NCBI RefSeq assembly: GCF_032854445.1
Contig: NC_088304.1
Span: 26,487,704-26,547,703, forward strand
Direction: 5' to 3'
Origin: Liolophura sinensis
Lineage: Eukaryota > Mollusca > Polyplacophora > Chitonida > Chitonidae
DNA: 60,000 nucleotides
Notes under the pieces: generated by a model
Seen by the model: only the letters and a program-made list of their open reading frames with translations
Databases searched by the model: none
What the model was told of the DNA's origin: nothing
In this document: positions 19,536 to 33,700 of the stretch, one piece after another
How the letters are laid out: every line of letters starts with the position of its first letter
Position numbering within the stretch: the first letter of the stretch is position 1
Position numbers and translations under genes: made by a program

Positions 19536-20400
19536 TATGTAGCGTGTAGCAGCAGTTATGTCAAAACATCTATGCAATTCCATAACTAAGCTATGCAGAA
19601 AGTTCACCCTCACATCCTCGTACTTAGCAGTGTTTGTGACTATTTTTTTTTTTGTGACTAGGTTTTAAAAGTGACATGACTGACTGATCACTTCATCAAA
19701 TCCAGTATTATCTTTTCATCAGTCGATTTCAAGAATTCAATAACCGTTATGTACACATGCTAATATCAGCGTAGCACATACCAAACATCTACATGAACTT
19801 GGGCCAAGAGACGATTTTTTATTTAATGGCATGTGTTTCCATGGTTTTGGGAATTTAATCCATTTTTGTAGTTTATTTTTTGCTATTAATGTTGTATACA
19901 AATACTTCTTTCTTTCTGTTAATGGTATTGTCACACTGGTTCATACTAGAATCTGTTGTAGATCACACTAGAATGTAGATATGAAAAGAATTGCTGCTGG
20001 TATTTATTGCTTATTGGACAGTTGAGTCTAGATTTGGTGCCATTCCATGAATTAATTACAATTTATACATTCATGATATAGCCACACACTTAGAATAATT
20101 AAAGAAGGTGCAGCAGTACATGGGCTAATAATATGTAATCTCCACAGGGTTTGTGTGACCTGCACTTCCTTACTGGAGTCACTTACTGTAAAGTTACTGT
20201 AAACAAAAAAGTCATCCACATTCAGCAAGAATGTGTTCACTGTGTTTACTGGTGCAGAATTGTGGTGTGCGTATGTATGTAATTTTGTGTGAACATTAAA
20301 GCACAAATTGTCTCAGGTTTGTTGCCTAGCCACATATTACACATACATGTACAGCACAGGTCATTTTGGATGCCTTCTATAAAAAAGTTGTGTGTCACTA
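19536..20400. other. Intergenic stretch, nothing recognised
   Basis: AT-rich sequence with short ORFs only. No splice-bounded coding segment or repeat family was recognised. Confidence 0.4.
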
Positions 20401-20404
20401 CCTA

Positions 20405-20715
20405 GCTGTAGTGTGCTGTCTGACTGGTGGTAGTGTGCCACTAGCCTGGTTGTAGTGTGCCACTAGCCTGGTTGTAGTGTGCCACTAGGGTGGCAGTAGA
20501 GTGCCAATAGCGTGGCAGTAGTGTACCACTAGCCTGACTGTAGTGTACCCCTAGCCTGGTTGTAGTGCATTACAAGCCTGGCTCTATTGTGGCACTAGCC
20601 TGGCTCTATTATGTCACTAGCCTGGCAGTAGTGTGCCATTAGCATGGCACTGGTGTGCCACTTGCCTGGCTGTAGTGCCCTGCTAGCCTGGCTGTAGTGT
20701 GTCAATAGCCTAGCA
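20405..20715 (+). repeat. Degenerate ~21-bp tandem repeat
   Basis: About 14 diverged units on the pattern gtagtgtgccactagcctgg. Confidence 0.8.
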
Positions 20716-20796
20716 TCATTTGAAAGCCTCTGTTAAGTGGTAACATGTGACAGAAGCCTGCAAAGAGTGTGCTTGTACAAATATTGAATTATTTTG

Positions 20797-21047
20797 GGGC
20801 CTCTGTGGCCATGGGGGTTAGCACTCCAGCATGGCGGAATGACCCAGGAGCCTCTCACCAATGCGGTCGCTGTGAGTTCAAGTCCAGCTCATGCTGGCTT
20901 CCTCTCCGGCCAAAAGTGGGAAGTTCTGCTAGTAACCTGCCGATGGTCATTGATTTCTCCCGGTTTCCTGCCACCGTAATGCTGGTTGCCATCATATAAG
21001 TGAAATATTCTTGAGTACAGCATTAAACACCAATCAAACAAATAAAT
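20797..21047 (+). mobile_element. tRNA-derived SINE, near full length
   Basis: Head ggggcctctgtggccatggg, B-box-like gtgagttcaagtccagc, body and caaacaaataaat tail are present. The A-box region is altered. No clear target-site duplication. Confidence 0.85.
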
Positions 21048-23399
21048 CAGATAATGAGTTGAGTTATATCATTGTCTGTTATATTACTGACATGTAATTG
21101 TTATGGATACATGCACATGTATTTATTCAAAGGGGTGTTCTATTTTGTTTCACCTGTAAATAAATCTTATAAAACTAATTTATATAATTTGAAATCATCT
21201 GTTTTAAGTTACGAAATTGTACTTAAAGGTCTTATTTGACTGCCCTACCACCAGGTTCTTGAACTCTGTGTTTTAGCTGATTTACATATGCATGAATAGT
21301 ATTACTGAGCAAATGAATGCAGTTATTTAACAGTATTTTGGTCCTTTTATGTTCTTTGATATACATGTATCTGGTATATCTAATATATATATATATATGT
21401 AGATTGTTTGTTTTTTTTTGGGGGGGGGCAGGGGGGGGTCAGATTTTTTTTTCAACCTTATGTCAGTTATTATGCATGTAACTTCCCGGTTTTTGTTCTG
21501 TAGCAGAATTCTGATTACAAGTGCTAATTGTCATTTAAATGTACAGCAGCTTGGAACCACTGGGGACTGTAATATGTAGGGGTTACATGTTCTGCATGAT
21601 TCAGAGCTAATGTAAATGTAGATCTATAAATGACAGGTTTGCTTTCAGCACATTTTGTGATTGCAGCTGGGATGTTGACATGTTCATACACTCTAGACAC
21701 GACTTACACACTTCATGCTTGACTGAATTGGAAGCCCCACTTATACATGTCATAAATGCTGTCGTGTGACAAGGGAGGTAATTTAGTAGCTGCCTATATC
21801 TGCCGCGTACTGCTCCTGCACCCCCCCCCCCCCTCCAAGAGACACACACATCTTCACCGACAGATACTGAACACAGAACATTTTCCTCTGTTTTTGTTTC
21901 GATTACTTTTTTTCAAGTTCAGAGGAAGAGAAACATGCTGTTCAATCTTTTTATTGAAGTGTCTAATTGAGAATTAAAGTCACACCACCAAAGTTTCTGA
22001 CCAGAGGGAGAATTGAACTCGCGACACAGGCCATGTTTAGCCCCACCAGTGTATTGCGAGACTTAGTCCGGCTGATTGGGTAGTATTTTCATTATGCCCC
22101 CAGATAAAGTTATAACATGGCACCTTGTTTATTTACTAAAATGCCTCATCTTTATGAAAATTATTCCCTGTGTACAGCTTAGTTTTTAGTCACATCTCAT
22201 TTGACTGAAGCGCACAACTTGCATACACCTTTTGGACCGAAAAACTGGACTAAAAAGGCACATCTTGTGTGCACCCGTTCGACTGGACAACTGATCCTGT
22301 ATTCACTAGTCTCACTTCCAATCAGAGAATCGTATTATTTGATGCATTTCGTGAGGACAACTGTTAATGGTCGTTAAATCTTACTCCAGTCTTCTGGATG
22401 TTTGTTCTTTTAAGTTTTACTTGGCAGCTGTTAACTTTAAATTCTAACTGTTAATATGAACAATATGTATCAGTGTATAGTGGCAAAGGCATAGCACGTG
22501 TAAAAAGGCTTATGTGTTGGGATTAAATACATGTATGCCTAAAATTTGATTTTGCAGTCATTTATTGGAAAGGCAGAAGAAAAGGGATCATTTCAAATTC
22601 CATGCATGATGTGAAACTAAGTTACATGTACACGTAGAATATGTTGTTGGTTTCATTCTCATACATTGAATTTGAATCATCAGTGACTGCTTTTTTTTTC
22701 AGTTACTTACAATTACATTTCACTTTAAGTGTTATTGCTTATGAGCAGGCAACATAATTTTCTTTTGGCTCCTCTGAATGATGTGCTTGTTGAAGAAGTC
22801 AGTCCAATGCTCAAACAAGGAAGTTTGGACAGCAGCCTACGGTTCTTAAGGGCTATAACAGTGGTAGTACATGTATATGGTCTTTATACAGGAGGTTTAT
22901 CCAAGATTATCTTTAATTCCCCAATATGGCATATGCCAACAGCTCTCACTATGGTGCTCATTGAAAGATTCAGCATTTGCTTGCTAGAGGTCAGTGGTTT
23001 ATTCCCAGCATTTTATTTTCGTTTGCTCATGACTGATCAAATCTTTAGTTTTCATGGTTGATACTTGTTATACACAAGCCATTCAGATCAATATCTCATG
23101 GCTTTAATTAGAAGTTTATAATCATAGTTAACAGTTTACATTTTTATGTATGGTACGCTTGTTCATCGATCACTTTTCACAAGTTTGTGTCGTTGATCTT
23201 TACAGCTGATTTGGTTCACAAAGTATAGTCTCAGTCAGTACAAAGACACTTAATGTTTACACATACAGTGTACAAAATCACTAGTTACTCATGTTTAATT
23301 TGCAATGTTTATTTTCAAATAAAATATCACAAGTATTTCTGCTCTCTTGTTGGTATTTATCAGTCATTCATTATGCCTTCAATAAATTTGAAAGCAGAT
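21048..23399. other. Intergenic stretch with low-complexity runs
   Basis: It holds a short TA repeat (~21386-21398), a G-rich run (~21420-21438), a C run (~21820-21832) and a tRNA-like stretch around 21990-22070 (ggagaattgaactcgcgaca, a reversed B box). No coding exon was recognised; the 110-codon ORF at 22729-23061 has no family resemblance or splice context. Confidence 0.4.
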
Positions 23400-23557
23400 A
23401 TGTAACTGATGCTTTACCAATGCCGTTGCTGTGAGTTCAAATCCACCTCATGCTGACCTCTCAGATCATAAGTGAGAAGGTTTGCCACCACTTTTATGGG
23501 TGAAATATTCTTGAGTACGGCATACAGCAACTTCAATCAGATAAATAAATCAAATGT
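23400..23557 (+). mobile_element. Degraded SINE
   Basis: gctgtgagttcaaatccacc, a shrunken body and the ending gaaatattcttgagtacggc + ataaataaat identify it. The centre of the body is deleted. Confidence 0.65.
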
Positions 23558-24114
23558 TGCTCATGCTGGCCAAGTGGCCTAATATGTTCTCACTGAAAAC
23601 CACTACTGCGTGTTTGCACCTAGCACCACCATTCAGTCGTGATGCTTCATCAGGTTATTCAAGAATTTTATACAAAGTATGTTAAAAAAATATAACCGTT
23701 TTTAGCGTACTTATAAATAAAAATGTCTGAGTGTGAACAGTATTTAAATAGCAACCATTTGTTCATTATTCCGTCTACATGTAGAGGCATATGCAGTTAG
23801 TAAGTCTACGGCCACTTCTTGGAGTCTATTTCTGGTATCTGGCCAAGCATATTGCTCCAATTTCTGATCTTCAGTGTGTCAACCACTCAAGGTAGCTGGT
23901 ACCTGTTCAGACTGATGACACAAAAATAGGCCCAAGAACAAGTGCAATAGGTTTGAAGTGCTTTGTTAAGCATGGTACTAAACCAGGGATTTTTTGCAAG
24001 AAATTGATCAGCGCAAATGAAATCCAATCAAATCTTAGAATAGCCAAAATAATCGCTTAAATAAAATTTCTAAATTGGGTCACATTATAACTTTTCCACT
24101 TTGTATCATACTGG

Positions 24115-24215
24115 AACATGTTGGTGTTCACTTTGCATCATAATGGAACACATTGGCGTTCATTTTGTATCATACTGGAACACGTTGGCGTTCATTTTGT
24201 ACCATACTGGAAGGT
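24115..24215 (+). repeat. ~35-bp tandem repeat, about 3 copies
   Basis: The unit is catactggaacacgttggcg + ttcattttgtac. Confidence 0.8.
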
Positions 24216-24228
24216 TGTGCCTGGCATA

Positions 24229-24354
24229 CATGTTCAACCTTTTCAACCCCCTCTACAATCAGTATTTTGAAGTATTCTGAGAGAACTGGGGGATGCAGGG
24301 AATTAATTTGGACAGTTTTCTGAAGCTGGAGATCCAAATGGTTGAAGATTTACA
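24229..24354. mobile_element. MITE family B, copy 1
   Basis: It begins ttcaaccttttcaaccccct and ends aatggttgaagatttacag. Its interior (tattctgagagaactggggg, ggacagttttctgaagc) is the reverse of the 39.8 kb copy. Its ends resemble those of family A. Confidence 0.65.
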
Positions 24355-24639
24355 GTATCTTGTTTCACACAAGTTTCATGTATGCTCACCATTATGACCC
24401 ACAGGCAACAAAATGTACTACAGATTGTAACCAGGTATTACAGGGAGGAACAAACAACACAGTTTACTGAACAATATATATAGATTTTATTGTGAGCTTC
24501 GCCATACAGTTGTAAAAAATAACACCACATATACTAGTTAAGTAATACAGTATTTGGTTTTCCTCTCGGTTGTGAAATTTTACGGAGGAGAGGTACAAAG
24601 CTAACCTAAAATGTCTGGTACAGTATCAGTTACAATTCA

Positions 24640-24810
24640 TAGATTATGAGTTACCTTCATCAGTGTCAGTTACATTTCACCATTTGCATTTCATCAGTAT
24701 CAGATATATTTTATCAATATCCGCTACATTTCATCAGTAACATTTTACCAGTATCCGTTACATTTTGTCAGTATCAGTTACATTTCATCAGTAACATTTC
24801 ATCAGCAGGA
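24640..24810 (+). repeat. Degenerate catcagtatcagttacattt repeat
   Basis: Short irregular units built from cagtatcagttacatttcat and cagtaacatttcat, about 7 in all. A minus-strand AATAAA (ctcacaataaaatct) near 24487 could be a paxillin poly(A) signal, unproven. Confidence 0.7.
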
Positions 24811-27649
24811 GTTATATTTTGTACCTTTGTACTGGGTTTAGAATAAAAGAATACCACAAAACTTCATCTAACAAGTCAAAATGTCTGTAGTTTTGGCATT
24901 CATCATGTGGATGTAAAAGGTAACAACATTACAAGACCAGGACTGATTCCACACAGTCTTTTCTCTCGGCTGATCAAAATCAAACACTCAAACCTCAACA
25001 CTAAGTGCTCGCATAATGATATTGGATAGTGAAATTTTGAATTATTTCGATCACATTTATCAGGTGGTCAAATTTTAATCTTTAGAGGCACAAAATGGGC
25101 TCTCAAATCACATTTCCAAATTTTGACTTACATGTTAGACGCTTTGTGGAATTAGCCTGAGATTTAACAAAGACAAAAGTAGGTAGGCAATAAAGGCCTG
25201 TTCATTGCTAAAATTGTACTGTTTATAACTTGATCAATAGATACTGGGATAGTATAATACAAGAAAAATTGAACTAAACTCAGCAAAATAAACATTCCAA
25301 ATGAAGCAGTGACATTTTCAACAAAGCTAGCACTGTCATACAGTCAAACCATGCTTGAAATTAAAAAAGCCAAACAAAAAACACAAAACAAAAGGAAAAA
25401 CAAAAAGAGGCAAACTGAAAGTCAAACAAATTTATAAAACATTCATTTTTTAACCCCCTTTAACATAAACATGTGGGTAAATGTAAATTTAAAGCATTGC
25501 ATGTTCACGAATACATTTCTTTCTTTAATCCATGCAAAGAAACCAGACAAGACAAGGAAACCACAGTTGATGCACAGGAAGTGCAGAAAATTGTGTCTAC
25601 AAAAGAATGACATATTCCGGTACAAGAAAGCTTTGGTAATTTAAAGGCACGTCACTAATAAAACCCCTGTACTGAAACTGGCAGCTTCAATGTCATACAC
25701 ATCAATATAAAACCTGAAATTCTGAACTTTTTGCCGTTCTTCAACAGGATTAACAGTTACAACTACACTGCATTTGACCTCAAATTTCTCCCCAAACAGT
25801 GCATGTTTAAAGACAAACACATCAAAGGTCAGAAAATACTACTTGTGGTGCCGATTCACATATACTCCCATTACGGTATCGCCCTGTGCCTTCCAATCAA
25901 ACGACTAAGCACCTTTCCAAGATCAATAGAATTCTCAGGATCGGGCAAAATCTATAACGTATTCTTGGACGAAATTTTCGGTTAAGTGTAGTAATTTGTT
26001 AACATTGGCAGGACATAAGGCCAGTTCTTCTTTTTTAAGTTTTACTATAAATGTAAATCTATTAAACAGTGGTAACAAAATAACAGGAACTGGACTTGAA
26101 CTGGCACCTAAACAATATACATGTATATGTGTGAAATGATGCTTTATTGGGAAAAATGCTCAGTTATGGCCCATGACCGAGACAGGCACATACTGCCATG
26201 GGGAGGGGAGATAACGCACTGATGTTGCCCATTAGCAACCAGTGCCCTATAATAACACAAATCTCTTTCTGCTGTCACGGCCAGCCTTCCATTTATGGTG
26301 CCCAGATGCATACTTGGTATCAAAGTCATGGAAACTGTTATTATAAACTTTGGGCAGGTATGAGTTTTAATGATGACAGTTTGAAATTTTGGGCAAGACG
26401 ACATAAGGAGACAGGTGGTGATGATGCCGTGAGGGATGTACCCATGGCACTACTTGGCACCCCTCCCAGCTGCTGGCACAGGAAGGTCCAGATTTTGATG
26501 CTCAACCTACATGTATGTCAAGATTTTCATGGCTTCTTTCTCACAGGCTGAGCAAGATACATGTACAGGTATGCACCAATGCTTGTTGGTCACAGAACGC
26601 TTCAGACTAATTCACAGGGGTTTGAGGCCATATAGTCCACTGTACACCACTGCGTTACCTTGCCTCAGAGACCACTAACATGTATCCTGCCTATCTTGGT
26701 TGTCAGCCATCATCCCCATAACTGAGTATCGTTTCCTCTTACGAGTACAAAACTGAGTCATATTCCACATGGTTTTGAAGCCTACTACAGAATGTCCCCC
26801 AACCAACCAGACAAGTTAGATTTGGACAATATTCCGAGTAAAGTTGATTTTATGGCAGTATAGACATGTCTGCACACAGGTACAAACCTTTACGATCACT
26901 GGGCAACATAAAGACATAGGCATGCCATGCAGGTAATTCATTTTTGATAGCACCTGTATAAAATTTACTTACACTGCGGCAGAAATGATGGCTTTGTGCT
27001 CGTACATTGGACAGAATGTTAACCAATGTCGTCACACGGAAGCTGCGCAAGTTGTTGCAATTTTTGTTCTTATATTTGATGTACATGTAACCAAGTCTTT
27101 TATCTTCTCACAATAAAGTTTTAATTAACTTCTTTGTACAGGTACATGTTATATATGTAAGAAACTATACCTGGGATTTGGGGCAAAAATGTTACACAAA
27201 TGCAATCAAATTTTCACGAATATTTTAGAAAAGCCCACATTATTACCTTTCACAGCATATTACCGCCGTATGTGTCCGTGTTAACAGTTACAGTTAACAT
27301 GTTTTTGCCAAAAATCCCTGTGATGCCTCTTTAATGACTTCAAAGTACATGTACATTGCCTTGTGTGTTTTGCAAATAACAATAATTTTTGAAGTTTTCC
27401 ATTTTGGGTAAAACATAAGGTTTTTTATTCGCTCAATTAAGGTTTTAACACTGTATTAAAATATTAAGTACACCATGCACATAGCATGATTGTCAATGCT
27501 TACTAATTTCAATGGCATTTAACTTCATTCATACTCAAGATGTACAATGTAAATTTACACATGCTTACATGCAGTTACATGTACAATTTATACTAGTGCC
27601 TTAAGAACAAAACTTTACATGTACAGTTGTAACCAGGTTAAGTGTACAT
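24811..27649. other. Non-coding stretch, possibly paxillin 3' UTR or intergenic
   Basis: No coding exon, RNA gene or repeat family was recognised. Short ORFs (for example 26198-26551) show no family features. Minus-strand AATAAA words occur (for example at ~26139) but none can be assigned. Confidence 0.35.
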
Positions 27650-27654
27650 ACATG

Positions 27655-27965
27655 TACACGTACATGTATTTCGACACAGGCATGTACATGTATGTCGACA
27701 CAGCCATGTACACATACACGTATGTCGACACAGCCATGTACACATACAAGTATGTCGACACAGGCATGCACATGTACATGTATGTCGACACAGGCATGTA
27801 CACATACAAGTATGTCGACACAGCCATGTACACATACAAGTATGTCGACACAGGCATGCACATGTACATGTATGTCGACACAGCCATGTACACATACAAG
27901 TATGTCGACACAGGCATGCACATGTACATGTATGTCGACACAGGCATATACATGTACGTGTATAG
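27655..27965. repeat. 30-bp minisatellite, about 10 copies
   Basis: The unit is tatgtcgacacaggcatgca + catgtacatg, alternating with cacatacaag. All frames on both strands are open because the unit is divisible by three and stop-free; these ORFs are not genes. Confidence 0.93.
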
Positions 27966-28224
27966 CAAAAGGCCAATCCAGATCCAGAAGTACACCGGGT
28001 GATACAGATTCACATGTATTATGCTTTATTCTACGTGTTACAGCAGGTAGTAACCTTTACGCAACGTTCTCTGTGCTATGATCACGGAACTTTGGGTCAC
28101 CACAAAGCCTGTTGTATCATTTTTTAAGTTAGCTGTTTGAGCACGTACATTAGCAGCTTGAATATTAATCATGTTTCACCAGTTAGTTGACACTTGGCTC
28201 TGCCTCAACAGGCATAACATGTAT

Positions 28225-28495
28225 TTTTATTTATTTATTTATTTATTTGCTTCGTGTTTTATGCCGTACTCAAGAATATTTCACTTATACGACAGCGGCC
28301 AGCATTATGGTGGGAAAAAACCGGTCAGAGCCCAGGGGAAACCCACGACCATCCGCAGGTTTCTGCCTGACCTTCTTACGTACGACTGGAGAGGAAGCCA
28401 GCATGGGCTGGACTTCACAGCAACTGCATTGGTTAGAGACTCCTGGGTCATTACACTGTGCTAGTGCGCTAACCAACTGAGCTACAGAGGCCCCT
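28225..28495 (-). mobile_element. tRNA-derived SINE, reverse, full length with 13-bp TSD
   Basis: Tail, body and tRNA-like head are complete. The duplication gcataacatgtat lies at 28212-28224 and 28496-28508. Confidence 0.93.
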
Positions 28496-28508
28496 GCATA
28501 ACATGTAT

Positions 28509-30510
28509 GTGACAATTATACAAGTTTGTAATTCCAGCATAAAAATATTCAACAATGCCAGGGGAATTGCCATTCATTTAAAACCATAGATTCCATACTT
28601 CCTTATACAGTATCAACATTAACATGATTTCCGGTTTTCTCAGACTTCTTGACAATGATTCTGTTGTTTAGTTCTCAGATCTGTGGTAATCTTCCTTGTG
28701 GACAAAACTGTGAGACAATAAGCACTTGAAAAAGCTACCCACCTCTGACTGTTGTAAAGAACTTATTTGAATATCTGCGCATGTTTTCAGTGGCTTGCAC
28801 AAAGATGTGCAAGTGTGCCTGACTTTAATTTCAAGGTAACCATGTACATGTTCATGTAGGTCTGTTCCTTTTAGGTATATGTAGTACTTAAACCATATAC
28901 ATGCATGCATTGCTTATATCAAACAGTCTACTGTACAAATGTCCACATGTACGTCCAGTACAAGAAAATATCAGCGTTCAATTCGGTTTGGAAGACCAGA
29001 TTTGTTTTAACGTACAAAAACAACTAGACAAGTGTTAATACAGATACTACATGTAGGTACACATGTACTGTGGGTTGAAAATATACATTACATGTAAATT
29101 GAATCAAAATGTATAATATTTACATTAAGAATAAACAGGAGTTCCTAACACAGCTCACTGAATTTATTTTGCCCCTATTTAATGTTAATCAGTCAATACT
29201 TATCAACTAATTGTACACAAATGTACCTCAGCCCGGGGTTAGAGCTCAAGTCTTTTTACAAAGTAAGCTTTTACACTACATAATTTAATACTTGAAACAA
29301 ACAAATTCTGCTAACTGATGCAAAAACATGAGGGAACTGAAAGGCTTGTATCTTAAGTTTCATGGTTGAGTCTTTGGTTAAAATAAAATTGTGACACCAA
29401 ATTTGTTTAGTACCTCTGATCCCTTTTCCTCATTTTGCCCAACGGTTTGTTTAGAATCACTTGTCACGACAGATTGGTTTCACGGTATAATTTAAGTACC
29501 CACTTGCAGCTAGATACCAGTAATCTACACATATACTGCCGTACAGTACCAGAACAATATACAGTAAAAGACCACAGAATGGCAGGGCTCCCACCCATGG
29601 ATGGGCCCAATATTTTGTGTTTGCTAGTACTCACGGATTATACTCATTTGATTTAAGTACAAATCGTTATGTGGAGATAAATGGATTCTACTTTGGTACA
29701 TGCACCCCGCATGTATTCATTGACCTGTTTAACACTGAAAAATCAAGTTCTTTCAAGGACTGGAATACCTTTCCACAAAATTCAAGTACCGGAACTTTCA
29801 GCGGGAACTCTGACATGGAGAGTAAAATCAGAGCAGTAACAATTAATTTTGTTTATTGGGCAGAAAAATCCTGACTGTACTTTTTTTTGAGGATGGAGCA
29901 AAATTGTGTTGGGATCAATGGTCAATCCTTCAAAGGCAGACTGCCGCTTACCGGAGGAATCCATTCAGGCATTAAACTGCAGCTAGAAATATCTAATCAC
30001 TGATCACTGCTGTCATTCAAAGTAGAGATCCAACAACAACAGAGAAGGCTGCAGATAACCCGTCCAATCAGAACACTAGGTGAACTCCATGGGTGAATGA
30101 CAACCAATCAGCACACTCCATCACCTCCCATGTAATCCTGTTCATCCAATCATCTCTTCAGGCTGTCAAATGGCATTTTATCAGAGCAGATGGACTTCAA
30201 TAGAAGTCTTTCAACAAGAATGGAGACAAAACACATTTCACAAGGCACACCATTGGCTATACTGTATACTGGTTTAAATGCAGCATATACAATCCCATAA
30301 GCAATGAAGGCCATACACAAATTCTCCTTGGAGGCAAAGAGAACACAGTCTGCAGTAACATGAAGTTACTGCGGATTCCAGAAATGAATTCAGTCAGCGG
30401 TCTGCAGGTATATCAGTCATTTAGCCGGAGATATACAGTATGCATACAGGCATGTAGCAGGTAGCACAGATCTCCATTACATGCACAATGGCAGCCACAG
30501 ATTCCCAGTA
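28509..30510. other. Region directly 3' of paxillin, likely 3' UTR in part
   Basis: No coding segment was recognised. The ~500 bases next to the stop codon are less repetitive than the surroundings, which fits a 3' UTR, but no poly(A) signal can be chosen with confidence. Confidence 0.4.
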
Positions 30511-30777
30511 TCAACCAAACAGCTTAACAAAACATGGGTGGCAGTAGGGCTTGTCATTTTGCTCCTTAAACGTGCCCTTGTTCAGCTGGGTCAAACAGAA
30601 CGCACAGACGAAATGTTCCGGGTGAAACTTTCTGTACATGGCTGTAATGCAGCGCCCGGTGATGGGCTTGTGGCAGCTGGCACACAGCGACCCCCGCTTA
30701 GCGTGGTAGTGAGTTTCACAGTATGGCAAACCCTCGTGGTCGAAGAAACTTCCTCCACCGAACGGCACGTGACATTC
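30511..30777 (-). CDS. PXN: Paxillin last exon: end of LIM3 and all of LIM4
   Basis: Acceptor cttttcccag, 88 codons plus TGA (30511-30513). It encodes [20 protein letters not shown] to close LIM3, then LIM4 ([37 protein letters not shown]). ITGRCITAM and [14 protein letters not shown] are near-identical to vertebrate paxillin as I recall it. Confidence 0.97.
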   Translation of the reverse strand, partial: ECHVPFGGGSFFDHEGLPYCETHYHAKRGSLCASCHKPITGRCITAMYRKFHPEHFVCAFCLTQLNKGTFKEQNDKPYCHPCFVKLFG

Positions 30778-33700
30778 CTGGGAAAAGATATGTTTAATAT
30801 TCAGTATGTACATACTTGTATTGAATTTATTTTCTTTACTTGATTGGCGTTTTACGCCGTACTCAAGTATTTCACTATTACGATGGCAACCAGCATTACG
30901 GTGGAGGAAACCCACGATCATCCGCAGGTTGCTGGCAGACCTTCCCACGTCTGTCTGGAGTAGAAGCCCGCATAAGCTGGACTTGAACTCACAGCGAGAT
31001 GATTCTGTATCATTGAGCTCCACTGGCATGCTAACCACCCAGTCACAGAGGCCCCTACCTGAGTCGCCAGGAGGGTGGACGAATCAGTCTTAGTTTTGTT
31101 GTCAAGGTAAATGGTCACAATCCCGAACTTACACGGACTAGTTTCAGTAGTCCAACATTAGACAAATTCTTAACTTTGGTTTTGGTATTCAACATTTCTA
31201 ATTCACTTGCCTCAATGTGCCTACAAAAGATTCGGTTCTGTCAATTAGTGTATACATCTATTCCTTGAAAATGACACCTGTAGAGCAGTAGTGTGGAAAT
31301 GCTGAGTACCCAAATTTATGAGATAAATTCAGTTTTCTAGTAGCCAAAACACAAGTGAAATATCCGTGTACGATCTACACCCTAAAACTGAATGATCAAC
31401 GGATAAATTAAGTGACGCCTGATCACATGGGGAATCTAACTGATGACTGACCACCTGTGAACTCACCTGGCAGATAAAGCACTCGGGGTGCCACTGTCTG
31501 TTTAAAGCGGAGATGTAGTTATTCATTATGGCCCGACTGCAACCTCCACATTTGGGAGCAAACATGTCAAAATAGTCCCTTCTGTGAAATAGCAAAATAC
31601 ATATCACCTTAATGAAAAATACAGACAAAACTATAACTTAGAGCTTTGTAAGTCAGCAGCAGACTAAAACATGTACATTTCATACAGTCAAAGCAGCACA
31701 ATATCCATGCAATTCACACTAACACATGAGTGTCTTAATTTTATACTGCAGGGTGCTTTTCACTCCTTTCCTTGAAATAAGAGTTATCTCCCTTCAGCTC
31801 AAACAGTACTCCAATCAGATTATGATACATGTACAAATGTCTGAACTGAATCCCTTTGAAGATTAACCTATAGCTAATGATATTAAAAATGTATTTTCAA
31901 GACCACATGAGATAGGGTTGTCTATATTTTTACAACAGTACATCTGTCAGTTATCCCAGAACATTGGACGGTAAGAACACGACTGCTGTCATGTATGAAG
32001 TCAAAAAAAACCCCTTGAGTACAAGGTAGACTGACCTGCAAAAGGCTTTACCATCCCTCTCATGAAAACCATCCTCCCCAAACGTCTCACCACAGGAGGA
32101 ACAGAAAAAGTGTTCAGGGTGCCATGTGGTTCCCAGGGCCGTCACACATTTCTGAAACACAGATACATAATCATCTGAACATGTCTAAGGGATATACCTA
32201 TATGACTGCTTGAAACACAAGAATTTTGTGTCGCACATAAAATAAATGAGTCCTCAAATAAATAAATAAGTATTCAATAAGTATTATATATACATATATA
32301 TTAAAATAAACAAATAAACATGTCCCCCAACTGCTCCTTTGATCCAGCAGGTACTTATTACATGTATATGTGTAGCTAATCATGAACAAAACCAGAACCG
32401 GCCATTTTTTTTTTTATACCTTAGTCCAATCTCTATCATTTGTTTGGTTTTGCTGAAACTTGTTTTTTTTATCATTGTACAGTTGTAATAGGCAAGTTTC
32501 AGTGTTGATAGATTTACTGTGCTGCCTCACTGAATAGGCTGTAATAAAAACACCAGACATCTTATCTAGTCAAAATATACTAATGTGATGCCAACCATTA
32601 CCTTTGCCTATCCCCTAATGCTGAGCACCAACACAGGGAATTAAATGAGTGAGTGCTTAGGGTTTAACGTGGTACTTAACAATTTTTCCACAGTATGATG
32701 ATGAGGAGTTTTTAGAGTGCATGTAATGTGCCTCCTTGTTGCAGAACAGATCTCCACTGCTCTTTTATCTAGTGCTGCTTCGCTGAGATGTCTTACCGAA
32801 GGCAAATAAGTCACCCTGCCTGAGCCATAATACTGATTTGGGTCAACCAGTCCTTGCACTATCCCCTTCATGCTGAACACCAAGCGAGGAAGTTACAACT
32901 TCCTCTTTTAAGGTCTTAGGTGTGACCCAACTCAGGACAGACCCTGGATCTATCGCCCCTGAAGCTGACAGCCAAGGAATTAGCTAGATTGCTCATTTAA
33001 AAGTCTTAGGTATGACCACACCCAGGAAATAATCCCGTCTCCTGAACACTACATTGGCAGAAGCTCTAACTTCATGTTCACCACAGCAGAGTTCAATATT
33101 TATTTGATTCCAAGCTTCTGGCCATATATGCAAAAATTTCTTCTAACCTATCATGCAAGCTAACAACAGCCAATCCAGCTTGGACCTGACCTGCTTTTCA
33201 AAGGAGAAAAAAAGGGTTCTCCACCACAAAAACAGACAATGTACGAGTAACTCACGTCTAGGATGGGGCCGTTGCAGTAAGCACATCGTGGGGCAAACAG
33301 GTTGTGATAATCCTTCTCACAGTAAGCTTGACCATCTCTCTCGTAAAAGTTCTGCGTGCCCAGTTCCAGCTTACAATGGGCGCACACGAAATGTTCTACA
33401 TGCCACAACTTCCCCAAGGCCGTTATCACCTGTTAACGAGAGAACCCAGCACAGTCAAAAAAAGTGTCCAAACCACTGCAGAGCAGGTGCGCCTGTTAGT
33501 TCTCGACCATGTACATGTCACTGAAAAATATTCTTGAGTACGGCATCACACAACCAATAAAATCAATAAATAATAAATAAATAAATAAATGTAACTGAAA
33601 TTACATCTCCGTGTATCACTGACTGTTTAACAGCTACATGTGAAAAAGAACACCTTTCATATATCTAATTACAGCCCTTCAAATCATCAGGCTGTATCAA

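Noticed and set aside
27601-28081. Overlapping ORFs on both strands
   Set aside because: By-products of the 30-bp tcgacacaggcatg array.
30481-30843. 120-codon plus-strand ORF
   Set aside because: Antisense shadow of the paxillin LIM4 exon, whose minus-strand frame is unmistakable.
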